Source: an uncultured Bacteroidales bacterium
Lineage (GTDB): Bacteria; Bacteroidota; Bacteroidia; Bacteroidales; CAIWKO01
Direction: 5' to 3'
NCBI GenBank assembly: GCA_903913285.1
Contig: CAIWKO010000068.1
Span: 1 to 64,000, forward strand
Length of the DNA: 64,000 nt
Positions 1 to 8,653 of this stretch are shown here, piece by piece (position 1 is the stretch's first letter; every line of letters starts with the position of its first letter). The notes below the pieces were generated by a model. It searched no databases. It saw only the letters and a program-made list of their open reading frames with translations, and was not told the DNA's origin. Position numbers and translations under genes: made by a program.

Positions 1-130
1 AGAAGTCAAAAAAATCAAAAAACCCAACTGTCGATTTAATAAAGAACATCGTTTCAAATATATCAACTCAAAGGCACTATCATACTATTGAGAAAAGAAG
101 CCAGGAATTGGGTATTCTACAATGTCCTAA

Positions 131-862
131 AACATAACCACTGCAAATAAAGTTTATATATTTTCCACCAATTATAAAACTAATGATGGAATGGGACAAA
201 ATTATGCAGTAGCAAAAATCGGAACAACATGGTATCATGCCAGAGACTTAACTGTTGGCGGTTATGCTTACGATGCCGATTTTCTTATCAATCCTAGAGT
301 TTCGTATACTCTTGCAAATCCCACTTACACATATACTCCAACATGCTTAAACAATAATCAGAATGTTGCGTTTACTTTATCTGCACCTGCTATGTACACA
401 AACAAAATGTATAACTATTGGGCTTTTATTGATTCTGCTTATAATCAGTTTTATTGGATTTATGGTGATGGTTCAGCAGGGGTTTCAGCATTAAGCAATA
501 ATCATACTTACGCTGTTGCCAATACTTATACTAATAAATTATTCTTTTTGTTCGATGGTTGGTGTGTATCTTCAGCAATTGACTCTGTGAAACATACTAT
601 CAGTATCTGCACAGAAATAAATGAAAATTCAACATCCAACATTTCTATTTATCCAAATCCAGCTAAAAATGTTATCAATATTGAGAATGCTTCAAATGCT
701 TTTATTGAAGTTTATAGTTTAAACGGCAGTTTGGTTAAACAACAACAATTAAATACTGATTTCGAAAAAGTTGATCTCGGATCGCTATCAAATGGAAATT
801 ACATTCTCAAGTTAAATAACGGTAATAGTTCTTTAACCAAGAAAATTGTTGTAGAGAAATAA
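131..862 (+). pseudogene. 5'-truncated T9SS cargo protein (PKD-like domain plus sorting domain)
   Basis: The reading frame is open from a TAA at 128-130 to the stop at 860-862. The first ATG is at 191, but protein-like sequence (NITTANKVYIF...) runs upstream of it without a start, and further in-frame stops occur at 128 and 89. This suggests the 3' remnant of a longer secreted protein. About residues 90-125 after the ATG look PKD-like (WIYGDGSAG...HTYAVANTYT). The last ~75 residues are a type A T9SS C-terminal sorting domain (ISIYPNPAKNVINI, then YILKLNNGN and a basic KKIVVEK end). Such domains direct export through the PorP/GldKLMN machinery and are then cleaved. No signal peptide remains. 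If the ATG at 191 were used, the 223-residue product could not enter the periplasm. It could instead be an intact gene with sequence errors upstream, but I consider decay more likely. Confidence 0.6.
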
Positions 863-876
863 ATATATTATTTTCT

Positions 877-911
877 AAAAAAAGCTACTCAGATCGGGTA
901 GCTTTTTTTAT
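877..911 (+). terminator. Rho-independent terminator after the T9SS cargo remnant
   Basis: The arms AAAAAAGCTAC and GTAGCTTTTTT pair around a short loop and are followed by a T-rich tract. A near-identical hairpin lies at 3681-3713, because both belong to the duplicated segment. Confidence 0.85.
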
Positions 912-940
912 TTTTACCTCTCAATAAAAAACAGGTTCTT

Positions 941-1213
941 ATGGAAATGACGAACAATGATATAATGAAAAAGCTGCGTGTGGCTTTAAGTCTGAGAGAT
1001 GACGATATTATTCACATCCTTAAACTAGCTGGGTTCACCATGAGCCGAAGCCGTTTGAATTCATTGTTCCGCAATCCCGACCATCCGAATTATGAAGAAT
1101 GCGGTAATCAGGTGTTGCGAAATTTTCTCAATGGTTTGATAATTTATAACCGCGGCCCCCAAGCAGACGATAAGAAAAAGAATCCGCCTACAATGGATCC
1201 ACGTCAAGACTAA
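941..1213 (+). CDS. DUF1456 family protein (single YehS-like domain), copy 1
   Basis: The 90-residue protein begins MEMTNNDIMKKLRVALSL and contains the DUF1456 signature: an ...RDDDIIHILKLAG... helix, then SRSRLNSLFRNPDHPNYEECGNQVLRNFLNGLI. E. coli YehS carries this domain twice in about 156 residues, whereas this protein has one domain plus a polar, lysine-rich tail (DDKKKNPPTMDPRQD). The function of the family is not established. The gene is nearly identical to the one at 3746-4018; the few changes include Asn40 to Ser and QAD to RID near the tail. Its 3' end overlaps, on the opposite strand, the end of a priA fragment. There is no Shine-Dalgarno, as usual in this phylum. Confidence 0.8.
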   Translation: MEMTNNDIMKKLRVALSLRDDDIIHILKLAGFTMSRSRLNSLFRNPDHPNYEECGNQVLRNFLNGLIIYNRGPQADDKKKNPPTMDPRQD

Positions 1214-1354
1214 CTTTTACTGAAGGATGTTTTTTCGAAAATTCGAGAATGCAATTTTGAATTTCATCTTTATGCTTTTGCAGTGAAGCATTCCGTTCGA
1301 GTTTGATGAGAATGTTTTTTAAATAAAGATTTTTGATGCGCGACACAACAGGGT
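1188..1354 (-). pseudogene. Orphan 3' fragment of priA
   Basis: Reading the minus strand, the segment ends in V S L D V D P L followed by TAG, exactly as the intact priA at 3993 does. It matches priA codons for roughly the last 55 residues and then breaks off. There is no helicase core, so it cannot encode a functional protein. It marks the edge of the left-end duplication. Confidence 0.85.
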
Positions 1355-1363
1355 TTTGCATAA

Positions 1364-1765
1364 AAAATTGACCTGAAACAGGTTCAGCTTGAAGTTAAAA
1401 AAATACTTATAACTAAGGCAAACGATACTATAACTCCCGTTTGGGAATAAGAGAGCGGTTTCTATAAAGCCTCTTTCACCAAGGGTGAATTGAAAGCAGA
1501 AATACAGATCAAAGAAAATGGTGAATGGATAAAATCGATCTGGACTCTGCCATATACCTACGTCCCTCAAAAGATTAAAGATACTGTGCTTACCTCTTTC
1601 CCCGGTTCAAAGGTCATAGGAGCTTCCTTCCAGAATCGCACTGATGGGGATTATTATTTTATTGAAGCCAAAAAGAAAAAAGACATCCAATTATTATACT
1701 ATAGTCTTAAATCAGAATATATTAAAACCGAACCTAAAGAAGTTAATCGAGAGGAAGGTAAATAA
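1364..1765 (+). pseudogene. Truncated PepSY-like (BLIP-type) protein with an in-frame stop
   Basis: One frame reads from 1364 to the stop at 1763-1765 with a single internal TAA at 1448-1450. Both sides of the stop are protein-like: ...ITKANDTITPVWE before it and ESGFYKASFTKGELKAEI after it. The later part (WIKSIWTLPYTYVPQKIKDTVLTSF..., with PGSKVIGASF and YYFIEAKKKKD) resembles the PepSY-like/BLIP-like periplasmic proteins common in Bacteroidota. A TTG at 1490 could start a 91-residue remnant. The 5' end and signal peptide are missing because the frame begins where the upstream duplication breaks. The function of the intact family is poorly defined, although it is usually exported. Confidence 0.6.
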
Positions 1766-1856
1766 TATTTCTTATAATTTTCCCATGTGTAAAAAGGAAT
1801 ATGTCCACAATAAATAAGAAATCATAATAGATGTCAAAAACCTAAATAATTATATC

Positions 1857-1864
1857 TAAATTTG
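1857..1864 (+). promoter_or_regulatory. Bacteroidota -7 box (TAAATTTG) for the adhesin gene
   Basis: TAAATTTG fits TAnnTTTG and lies 21 bases before the ATG at 1886. No clear -33 TTG at the usual spacing. Confidence 0.55.
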
Positions 1865-1885
1865 TATCCAAACTTATTTTAAAAA

Positions 1886-3661
1886 ATGCTTATGAAAAAA
1901 TTTACGCTTTTCTTTTTAGCAATTAGTTTTGGTATGGTAAGTTTTAGCCAAACTAAAATTGGCAAAACAATCGTCAATGCAGCATTATTATCCAAAACCC
2001 AACTCAATGGGATGCTCCAAACATACAACAATTCGCAAGGAACAGTATATTATGCAGCACCTTCTCATCCATCAAAAGTTAGTTACATGACGCAAAACTT
2101 TGATGGCACTTGGTTGCCCACATCGTGGACCACTCAAGTATTATTAACGGCAAAATCGTGGTCGCAAGCCAATCCCACAACCACTCCATACACCACGATT
2201 GACCCTACCAATGTCTATTCAGCCACTTGTCCATATTGCTTACCTACAGAAACTCAAAACGAATGGTTGAAGACTCCTTCTATCACAGGAACCGCTGCTG
2301 CCACTTCTCTGTTTTTGAAGTTTTGGCTCGGATTCAGCTACAATTACTTGCCTGCTGGAGGCTTGGGAGCCCCCGGTGCAACTTTACAATGCAAGATATC
2401 CATCAACGGTGGTTCCACATGGACCACACTTTGGGATGCCAACACTGTTACCGCCTTCACAGGTTGGGGATGGCGCGAAGTTAGTCTTGACATAAGCACT
2501 TATAAAGCTGCACCATTCATGATTGCATGGAATGTAGTTGGTGCCGATGGCGATTTGTTTGCTCTTGATAATGTTTCTATAGCTGAACCTGCTGCTATTG
2601 ATGCCGGCGTAACCGCCATCACAGCTCCGCTTACTACCTGCAATAACTTATCCTCCGCAGAAAACATCGTTGTTACCATTAAAAATAATGGTGCTACTGC
2701 CATTTCTAATTTCCCTGTTTCCTATAAAATAAACAACAACACTCCTGTTACTGTTACCTACACAGGCTCCATCGCTTCGGCAGGCACAGCCCCCTACACC
2801 TTCACCGGTGCCCAAGCTGCCAACCTATCGGTTGCTGGTTTATATAAAATTAAAGCTTACACTTCCCTTTCCTTTGACGGCGTTGCCACAAACGACACCA
2901 CTACAGTCAACCTATCCATCGGAACAGCATCCATTCCTTATACTATGGGCTTCGAAGCCACCGATAATTTAGCTGGATGGACAACACTGAATGTTAATGC
3001 AGATGCTTTCACATGGGGAATCTACACAGGTGTGAAATATGCACATACAGGACTTGGTTTTACTGCCTATCCATTCAATACCAATGGAACCACTGCTGCC
3101 GACGATTGGTTGTTCACCAAATGTATCAGCATGTTTGCCGGAACCAACTATCGCTTAAGATTCTACTGCAGACCCTTCGACAGCTCTTATCCCGAAGCTA
3201 TGAACGTTAACATCGGCACTGCTGCTACAGTGGTTGGCATGGCGACTCAACTTGTGAACTTACCTTCAATAACCGACACCACCTATCCTGTATCCAACAC
3301 CGTATTCACCGTCCCTACCTAGGGCACCTATTATATAGGCTTCCACGCCAAAAGCGCTGCCAATATGGACTATCTCATCTTAGATGATATCTCTATTGAC
3401 ATCGTTACCGACGTTGCCGAGAACCCTTCATCCGACATTAGCCTCTTCCCAAATCCTGCCAGCACTATGCTTACTATCAACTCTCCCGAAAAAATAAAAC
3501 ATATCAAAGTCATCAACTTATTGGGAAGCGTGGTTTTCGAGCAAGGTATCTTCACAAACAGCCTACAATTAAACATCTCGGATTACACCAAAGGCATTTA
3601 TTTTGTTGTTGTGACTACCGAGAAACAAAACTTCACGCGCAAGATTCAAATCGTCAAATAA
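1886..3661 (+). pseudogene. Cleaved-adhesin T9SS surface protein split by an amber codon
   Basis: A single frame of 592 codons is interrupted by TAG at 3320-3322. The sequence on either side joins smoothly (NTVFTVPT, stop, GTYYIGFHAKSAANMDYL), so this is one gene with a nonsense change, most simply CAG to TAG. The start at 1886, or the second ATG at 1892, gives a signal peptide ending GMVSFSQ. Residues ~70-235 look like a cleaved-adhesin (gingipain-type) jelly-roll ending LFALDNVSIAEP. A CARDB-like segment follows (DAGVTAITAPLTTCNNL), then a second adhesin-like module spanning the stop and ending MDYLILDDISIDIV. The last ~75 residues are a T9SS sorting domain (DISLFPNPASTML...KIQIVK). Termination at the TAG would yield a protein without the sorting signal, so it would not be anchored at the surface. 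Confidence 0.8.
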
Positions 3662-3680
3662 GATAGTATCCAGCAAATAC

Positions 3681-3713
3681 GAAAAAAGCTACCCAAATCG
3701 GGTAGCTTTTTTT
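3681..3713 (+). terminator. Rho-independent terminator after the adhesin gene
   Basis: AAAAAAGCTACCC pairs with GGGTAGCTTTTTT over a five-base loop. This is the second copy of the hairpin at 877. Confidence 0.88.
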
Positions 3714-3745
3714 ATTTTTACCTCGTAATATAAAAACTGGTTCTT

Positions 3746-4018
3746 ATGGAAATGACGAACAATGATATTATGAAAAAGCTTCGGGTGGCTTTAAGTCTGA
3801 GAGACGACGATATTATTCACATCCTTAAACTGGCTGGGTTCACCATGAGCCGAAGCCGTTTAAGCTCATTGTTCCGCAATCCCGACCATCCGAATTATGA
3901 AGAATGTGGCAATCAGGTGTTGCGAAATTTCCTGAATGGTTTGATCATTTATAACCGCGGCCCGCGGATAGACGATAAGAAAAAGAATCCGCCTACAATG
4001 GATCCACGTCAAGACTGA
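3746..4018 (+). CDS. DUF1456 family protein (single YehS-like domain), copy 2
   Basis: This 90-residue near-twin of the gene at 941 has the same DUF1456 core (DIMKKLRVALSLRDDDIIHI, then SLFRNPDHPNYEECGNQVLR). Most nucleotide differences from copy 1 are silent and few change the protein, so both copies seem to have been under selection, or the duplication is recent. The last 26 bases, including the TGA, overlap the 3' end of the convergent priA. This forces the tail codons MDPRQD to share sequence with the last priA codons. Molecular role unknown. Confidence 0.82.
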   Translation: MEMTNNDIMKKLRVALSLRDDDIIHILKLAGFTMSRSRLSSLFRNPDHPNYEECGNQVLRNFLNGLIIYNRGPRIDDKKKNPPTMDPRQD

Positions 4019-6482
4019 CCTTTACCGAAGGATTTTTTTTCGAGAATTCAAGTATACTACTTTGAATTTCATCTTTATGCTTTTGCAGTGAAGCATTCCG
4101 TTCGAGTTTGATTAGTATGTTTTTTAAATAAAGATTTTTAATGCGCGAAACAACAGGGTATTCGGGTCCAAATACTTTTTTTGCAAAAATAATTTTAAGG
4201 TCGTGCGCCAGAAATCTTGCTGCATCATTCAATGTTGTAGTGTCCTGATGTTTTAATGTAATTTGAATTAATCGGCTGAACGGAGGATAAGCAAAACGTT
4301 GTCGCTGATGCAACTGTTCGTTGCACATGGCATGATAATCATTTTGCAATGCCTGTTTGATGATAGGATGATCGGGGTTATAAGTTTGTATCACCACTTT
4401 CCCGCGTTTGTTCTTGCGCCCTGCTCTTCCGCTCACCTGAGCGATCATCTGATAGCCCCTTTCGTGCGCCCTGAAATCGGGAAAACTTAACATATTGTCG
4501 GCGTTTAATATACCAACCAAACTTACATTTTCGAAATCCAAACCTTTGGTAACCATTTGTGTTCCGATCAATATCTGCGTTTTTCGGTCTTCAAAATCGT
4601 TGATTATTTGCTGATATGCATTCTTTGTTCGGGTTGAATCCAGATCCATACGCACGATATTGGTTTCTGAAAATAGCAAAGCTGTTTCTTCTTCAATCCG
4701 TTCGGTGCCAAAACCCTTGGTAAGTATTTTAGTGCTTCTGCAGGCAGGACATTCTGCAGGAACAGGAGCCGAATAGCCACAATAGTGACATTTCAACTGG
4801 TTGATCTGTTTGTGATAGATCAAGGTTACATCGCAATATTTGCAGGTGGGAACCCAACCGCAATCGTTGCATTCAACTCTGGTAGAGAACCCCCTGCGAT
4901 TTTGGAAAAGTATTACCTGTTCTTTATTTTTCAGTGCTTCGGTAGTGAGATCAAAAAGCGTTTCCGAGAAAAAAGCTTTCATCTTTTTATGACGGGTTTG
5001 TTCTTTAAGGTTGGCAATAATAATCTCGGGCAATTCCATATCGCCAAATCGTTTGTTCAGTTCCACCAATCCAAAGCGGGCGTTCAGAGCATTGTAATAA
5101 GTTTCGATGGAAGGAGTTGCCGAACCCAGCAATGTTTTTGCTCCGTGCAAATGGGCAAGATAAATAGCAGCATCGCGTGCATTATAGCGCGGAGCAGGCT
5201 CATTCTGTTTGTAGGAAGTATCGTGTTCTTCGTCAACTATCACTAATCCCAAATTGTGAAAAGGCAAAAACAACGACGAACGCGCACCTAAAACTATCTT
5301 ATAAGGTTCACCCACGGCTTCGGTCGCCTCAGGAGGAAGTACCTTGTTCCATACTTCAACACGTTCGTTGTTATTGTACTTGGAATGATATACCCCAACC
5401 TGCTTACCGAAGTATTTCCTCAGCCTGTTGATGATCTGTGTGGTAAGAGCTATTTCGGGCAATAAGAAAAGTACCTGTTTGTTCTGTGCAATGGTTTCGT
5501 TGATGAGTTTGATATAGATCTCGGTCTTGCCGCTCGAAGTAATGCCGTGAAGCAGCACCACATCTTTTGTTTGGAAATGATGATGAATTTCATCCACGGC
5601 CGTTGACTGGTCTTCGTTAAGAATAATAGAATCAACATCGGCTATACTATCATATTCTTTTAACCGCGATTGTGTTATTTCATAAGTTTCGAGCACGCCC
5701 TTTTTGACAAGTGCACTGAGCTGCGCCACCGAAGATTCGGCTTTAGCCAACAGATCTGTACGGCTAATATTCTTTGGAGCGGGTTTAACATTCCGGGTAA
5801 AATACAGATAAGCCATCATCAGTTGCATTTGCATTTTGGCTTTCCGATCGAGGGTATCGAGCAATTTATGCAAAGAGTCTTCATCGGTATATTGCTCTGT
5901 GAGCCTCACACAAACTTCTTTCTTAGGTTTGAATTTATCTCTGATCTCTTCTTCGGGCAACACTATGTTTTTTTCGATCATGGTTTTTATCAGCGGAATG
6001 ATCTTTTGCTGTTCGATAATATCAGATATTTCGGTCAATGTTAGTTTTTGACGGATATCCAAAGCTTCGGCTATAAGAAATTCTTTATCCGACAAGAGCT
6101 TATAATCCCTGTCGAATTCGGGATTGAGCACCACACAACTTTCAGAGGCCAGTTTTAAAGAAGAAGGCAAAGCTACATTCATCACTTCGCCTATGCGGCA
6201 CATATAATATTCGGCCATCCAATTCCAATACGTAAATTGAATGTCGTTCACAATGGGTGCATCGTCCAATACGGATAAAATATATTTTGGCGTATAGCCT
6301 TGTGGTACTTTCTCATGTATTTTATAAACCAGAGCCGTGTAGATCTTTTTTTTGCCGAACTGCACCACCACCCGAACACCCGTTGTCAACACATCATTCA
6401 ACTCGAAGGGAACCCGATAGGTATATACCCCCGGGATCGGCAACGGAAGAATGACTTCGGCAAACAGGGTGATCCGTTCCAT
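3993..6482 (-). CDS. priA: Primosomal protein N' (replication restart helicase PriA)
   Basis: This 829-residue protein is a 3'-5' DNA helicase that recognises stalled forks and reloads the replicative helicase. The N-terminal 3'-DNA-binding domain starts MERITLFAEVILPLP. Walker A (GITSSGKTE) is near residue 315 and the DEEH Walker B (VDEEHDTSYKQ) near 415. The zinc-binding insertion with four CxxC pairs (CNDCGW, CKYCD, CHYCGY, CPACRS) spans about 538-581. Helicase motifs V-VI include GTQMVTKGLDF and QVSGRAGR. The length is normal for Bacteroidota PriA. The gene lies 3 bases downstream of pfkA on the same strand, so the two are probably cotranscribed from the promoter at 7499-7506. The 3' end overlaps the convergent DUF1456 gene by 26 bases. 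Confidence 0.97.
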   Translation of the reverse strand: MERITLFAEVILPLPIPGVYTYRVPFELNDVLTTGVRVVVQFGKKKIYTALVYKIHEKVPQGYTPKYILSVLDDAPIVNDIQFTYWNWMAEYYMCRIGEVMNVALPSSLKLASESCVVLNPEFDRDYKLLSDKEFLIAEALDIRQKLTLTEISDIIEQQKIIPLIKTMIEKNIVLPEEEIRDKFKPKKEVCVRLTEQYTDEDSLHKLLDTLDRKAKMQMQLMMAYLYFTRNVKPAPKNISRTDLLAKAESSVAQLSALVKKGVLETYEITQSRLKEYDSIADVDSIILNEDQSTAVDEIHHHFQTKDVVLLHGITSSGKTEIYIKLINETIAQNKQVLFLLPEIALTTQIINRLRKYFGKQVGVYHSKYNNNERVEVWNKVLPPEATEAVGEPYKIVLGARSSLFLPFHNLGLVIVDEEHDTSYKQNEPAPRYNARDAAIYLAHLHGAKTLLGSATPSIETYYNALNARFGLVELNKRFGDMELPEIIIANLKEQTRHKKMKAFFSETLFDLTTEALKNKEQVILFQNRRGFSTRVECNDCGWVPTCKYCDVTLIYHKQINQLKCHYCGYSAPVPAECPACRSTKILTKGFGTERIEEETALLFSETNIVRMDLDSTRTKNAYQQIINDFEDRKTQILIGTQMVTKGLDFENVSLVGILNADNMLSFPDFRAHERGYQMIAQVSGRAGRKNKRGKVVIQTYNPDHPIIKQALQNDYHAMCNEQLHQRQRFAYPPFSRLIQITLKHQDTTTLNDAARFLAHDLKIIFAKKVFGPEYPVVSRIKNLYLKNILIKLERNASLQKHKDEIQSSILEFSKKNPSVKVSLDVDPL

Positions 6483-6485
6483 GCT

Positions 6486-7466
6486 CTATAACGATAAGAT
6501 GTTAGCCATAGTGAGCATGCTTTTGTTCATTTCCTGATGATGTTTGGTAGCTTTTTCGAATGGGATATAAACTGTTTTAAGATTCATCTGCCCTATCATC
6601 ACGCCTCTTTTGCCTTCGAGCAATCCATTCACAGCATCGTAGCCTAAAGTACTTGCCAGCACCCTGTCCATACAGGTGGGCGATCCGCCGCGTTGCATAT
6701 GTCCTATGATAGAAACACGGGTATCGTAATAATCAAATTTTTCTTTCACCTTACGGGCAATTTCTAAAGCGCCTCCCTGATCGTCGCCTTCGGAAACAAT
6801 GATAATTCCCGAAGTTTTATTTTCGCGTCTGTCGTTTTTCAGTTTATCGATCAGATCTTCGATGATTGTTTTGCTTTCAGGCACCAGAATATCTTCGGCT
6901 CCGCCGGCAATACCACTTCGTAATGCAATAAAACCTGCATCACGTCCCATCACCTCCACAAAAAACAAACGGTTGTGCGAAGCAGCCGTGTCGCGTAGTT
7001 TATCCACTACCTCAATAACTGTATTGATAGCTGTGTCATATCCAATGGTAAAATCGGTTCCGAAAAGGTCGTTATCGATAGTACCGGGAACTCCAACAAC
7101 GGGATAATCATATTCGTTGCCGAGCGCCATGGCACCTCGAAAAGTACCGTCGCCACCTATGGCAACCAATGCATCAATTCCGGCGTTTATCAAATTTTGG
7201 TATGCAGTTCTCCTTCCTTCTTCGGTGCGGAAACTTTCGCTTCGGGCTGTTTTCAATATCGTACCTCCCCGTTGAATAATATTGGCAACCGAACTATTAT
7301 TCATGGTTTGAAATTCCGAATTAATTAAGCCATCGTATCCGCGATAAATTCCGATCACTTCCAGTTTGTTATAATTTCCGGTGCGAACCACCGCACGTAT
7401 GGCAGCATTCATGCCCGGGGCATCACCACCTGAAGTGAACACGCCTATTCTTTTTATCTCTTTCAT
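6486..7466 (-). CDS. pfkA: ATP-dependent 6-phosphofructokinase
   Basis: The enzyme phosphorylates fructose 6-phosphate to fructose 1,6-bisphosphate, the committed step of glycolysis, in the cytoplasm. The 326-residue protein is the usual bacterial PfkA size. Visible motifs are the N-terminal FTSGGDAPGMNAAIRA nucleotide loop, GGDGTFRGA (~residue 102) and the GTIDNDLFGTDFTIGYDTA active-site segment (~125) with the catalytic Asp. MGRDAGFIAL and GHMQRGGSPT follow. The GGDGT form is typical of the ATP-dependent rather than the pyrophosphate-dependent clade. A -7 box lies just upstream and priA follows after 3 bases. Confidence 0.97.
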   Translation of the reverse strand: MKEIKRIGVFTSGGDAPGMNAAIRAVVRTGNYNKLEVIGIYRGYDGLINSEFQTMNNSSVANIIQRGGTILKTARSESFRTEEGRRTAYQNLINAGIDALVAIGGDGTFRGAMALGNEYDYPVVGVPGTIDNDLFGTDFTIGYDTAINTVIEVVDKLRDTAASHNRLFFVEVMGRDAGFIALRSGIAGGAEDILVPESKTIIEDLIDKLKNDRRENKTSGIIIVSEGDDQGGALEIARKVKEKFDYYDTRVSIIGHMQRGGSPTCMDRVLASTLGYDAVNGLLEGKRGVMIGQMNLKTVYIPFEKATKHHQEMNKSMLTMANILSL

Positions 7467-7498
7467 TGTAGTATTTATTGTATAAAATAACAGAAAAA

Positions 7499-7506
7499 CA
7501 AAGGTA
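7499..7506 (-). promoter_or_regulatory. -7 box (TACCTTTG) for pfkA-priA
   Basis: On the minus strand TACCTTTG matches TAnnTTTG and lies about 32 bases before the pfkA ATG. Confidence 0.65.
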
Positions 7507-7588
7507 TTATTTTTTTGGTTTTAGAGTAATTATTGCGGAGAGTATAAAATAAAGCGAACAAAACAGTGCTGAAAACGTATAAGTTTCG

Positions 7589-7596
7589 TAAATTTG
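7589..7596 (+). promoter_or_regulatory. -7 box (TAAATTTG) for the SDR epimerase gene
   Basis: TAAATTTG lies about 70 bases upstream of the ATG at 7666. Confidence 0.5.
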
Positions 7597-7665
7597 GAAA
7601 TCAAATACTCGTCTAATGAATATATTATATCATGAACCTATTGCATACCTAATGAGAAAAGGCTC

Positions 7666-8520
7666 ATGAAAATTGCGATCACAGGCGGCAGCGGTTTTAT
7701 CGGAACCAATCTGGTTACTTTTCTGAAACAACAGGGCCACGAAGTTGTGCTTATCGGGCGAAATGATATTTCGGGCGAACCTTCTCTATTAAAACAAAAA
7801 CTCAGCAAGGCCGAAGCAGTTATCAATATGGCCGGTGCTCCTATCGTTAAATACTGGACCCCAAAATATAAAGACAGTATTTACACCAGCCGCATCGAAA
7901 CCACCCGCGCTTTGCTGAAAGCCATCAATCCCGAAACTACCAAAGTACTGATAAGTTTTTCGGCAGTTGGAATTTATGAAGGACACAGCAAACAAAGCGA
8001 ATATAATTTTACTTACGGGAACGATTTTTTAGCGTCGGTTTGCACCGACTGGGAAGCGGAAGCTCAGCTTTTGGCTGTTGATGTGCGTACCGTGGTTTTT
8101 CGTCTGGGAGTGGTTTTGGGAAAAGGAGGAGCGCTGAAAAAAATGCTTCCCTTGTTTAAACTCGGTTTGGGTGGAAAGATCAGTAACGGACGACAAGGTT
8201 ATTCCTGGATACATATAGATGACGTGCTGCTGGCTATTGATTTTGCCCTGCAAAACACGATATGCGTTGGAACCTACAATTTAACTTCGCCCAAGCCTGT
8301 TTCGAACGCTATTTTTACAAAAACACTCGCCCGATTGGTTCACCGGCCTGCTTTACTGGCGATTCCGAAATTTGCTCTTTATTTAATATACGGTGGCGGT
8401 GCTGCAGCTTTAACCAATGGACAATTCGTGTATCCCGAACGTTTGCTCGATCAGGATTTCGTGTTCAAACATAATTATCTGATAGAAGCGCTGGAGAATA
8501 TTGTGAAAGATAGAGTTTGA
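7666..8520 (+). CDS. TIGR01777 family NAD(P)-dependent epimerase-like protein (YfcH type)
   Basis: This 284-residue protein has an atypical short-chain dehydrogenase fold. The N-terminal Rossmann loop is ITGGSGFIGTNLV, and the segment NMAGAPIV...WTPKYKDSIYTSRI is characteristic of the YfcH/SDR39U1 group. SWIHIDDVLLAI and a C-terminal part of the DUF1731 type (RPALLAIPKFALYLIYGG, then LLDQDFVFKHN) follow. The substrate is unknown for most members; some relatives affect cell division or membrane lipids. It stands alone between the divergent pfkA and the response regulator. Confidence 0.9.
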   Translation: MKIAITGGSGFIGTNLVTFLKQQGHEVVLIGRNDISGEPSLLKQKLSKAEAVINMAGAPIVKYWTPKYKDSIYTSRIETTRALLKAINPETTKVLISFSAVGIYEGHSKQSEYNFTYGNDFLASVCTDWEAEAQLLAVDVRTVVFRLGVVLGKGGALKKMLPLFKLGLGGKISNGRQGYSWIHIDDVLLAIDFALQNTICVGTYNLTSPKPVSNAIFTKTLARLVHRPALLAIPKFALYLIYGGGAAALTNGQFVYPERLLDQDFVFKHNYLIEALENIVKDRV

Positions 8521-8653
8521 AGCGCGGAGTTTATAGTTATTGGGATTATCAGAATTCTTCAAAAAAAATATGCAGGAGATAATAAACCGAAATAAAAAAA
8601 TACGAACTTTGAAATCATAAAACATTTAGTTCGGAATTTGAACAAATATTTTT

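Larger units (their letters stand above)
877..1354. repeat. Segmental duplication, copy 1
   Basis: This segment matches 3681-4159 almost base for base, with one small indel near the terminator and scattered substitutions. It carries the terminator, the DUF1456 gene and the last ~55 codons of priA. Homology stops abruptly after CAACAGGG at 1346-1353. In copy 2 the priA gene continues from that point; here the sequence turns into an unrelated truncated PepSY-like gene. Confidence 0.9.
3681..4159. repeat. Segmental duplication, copy 2 (joined to intact priA)
   Basis: Matches 877-1354. In this copy the priA coding sequence continues past the breakpoint, so this is the parental arrangement for the priA end. 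Confidence 0.9.

Noticed and set aside
1448-3322. Genome-wide stop-codon recoding suggested by the in-frame stops at the left end
   Set aside because: TAA, TAG and TGA all terminate intact housekeeping genes in this window, so the internal stops are better explained by decay.
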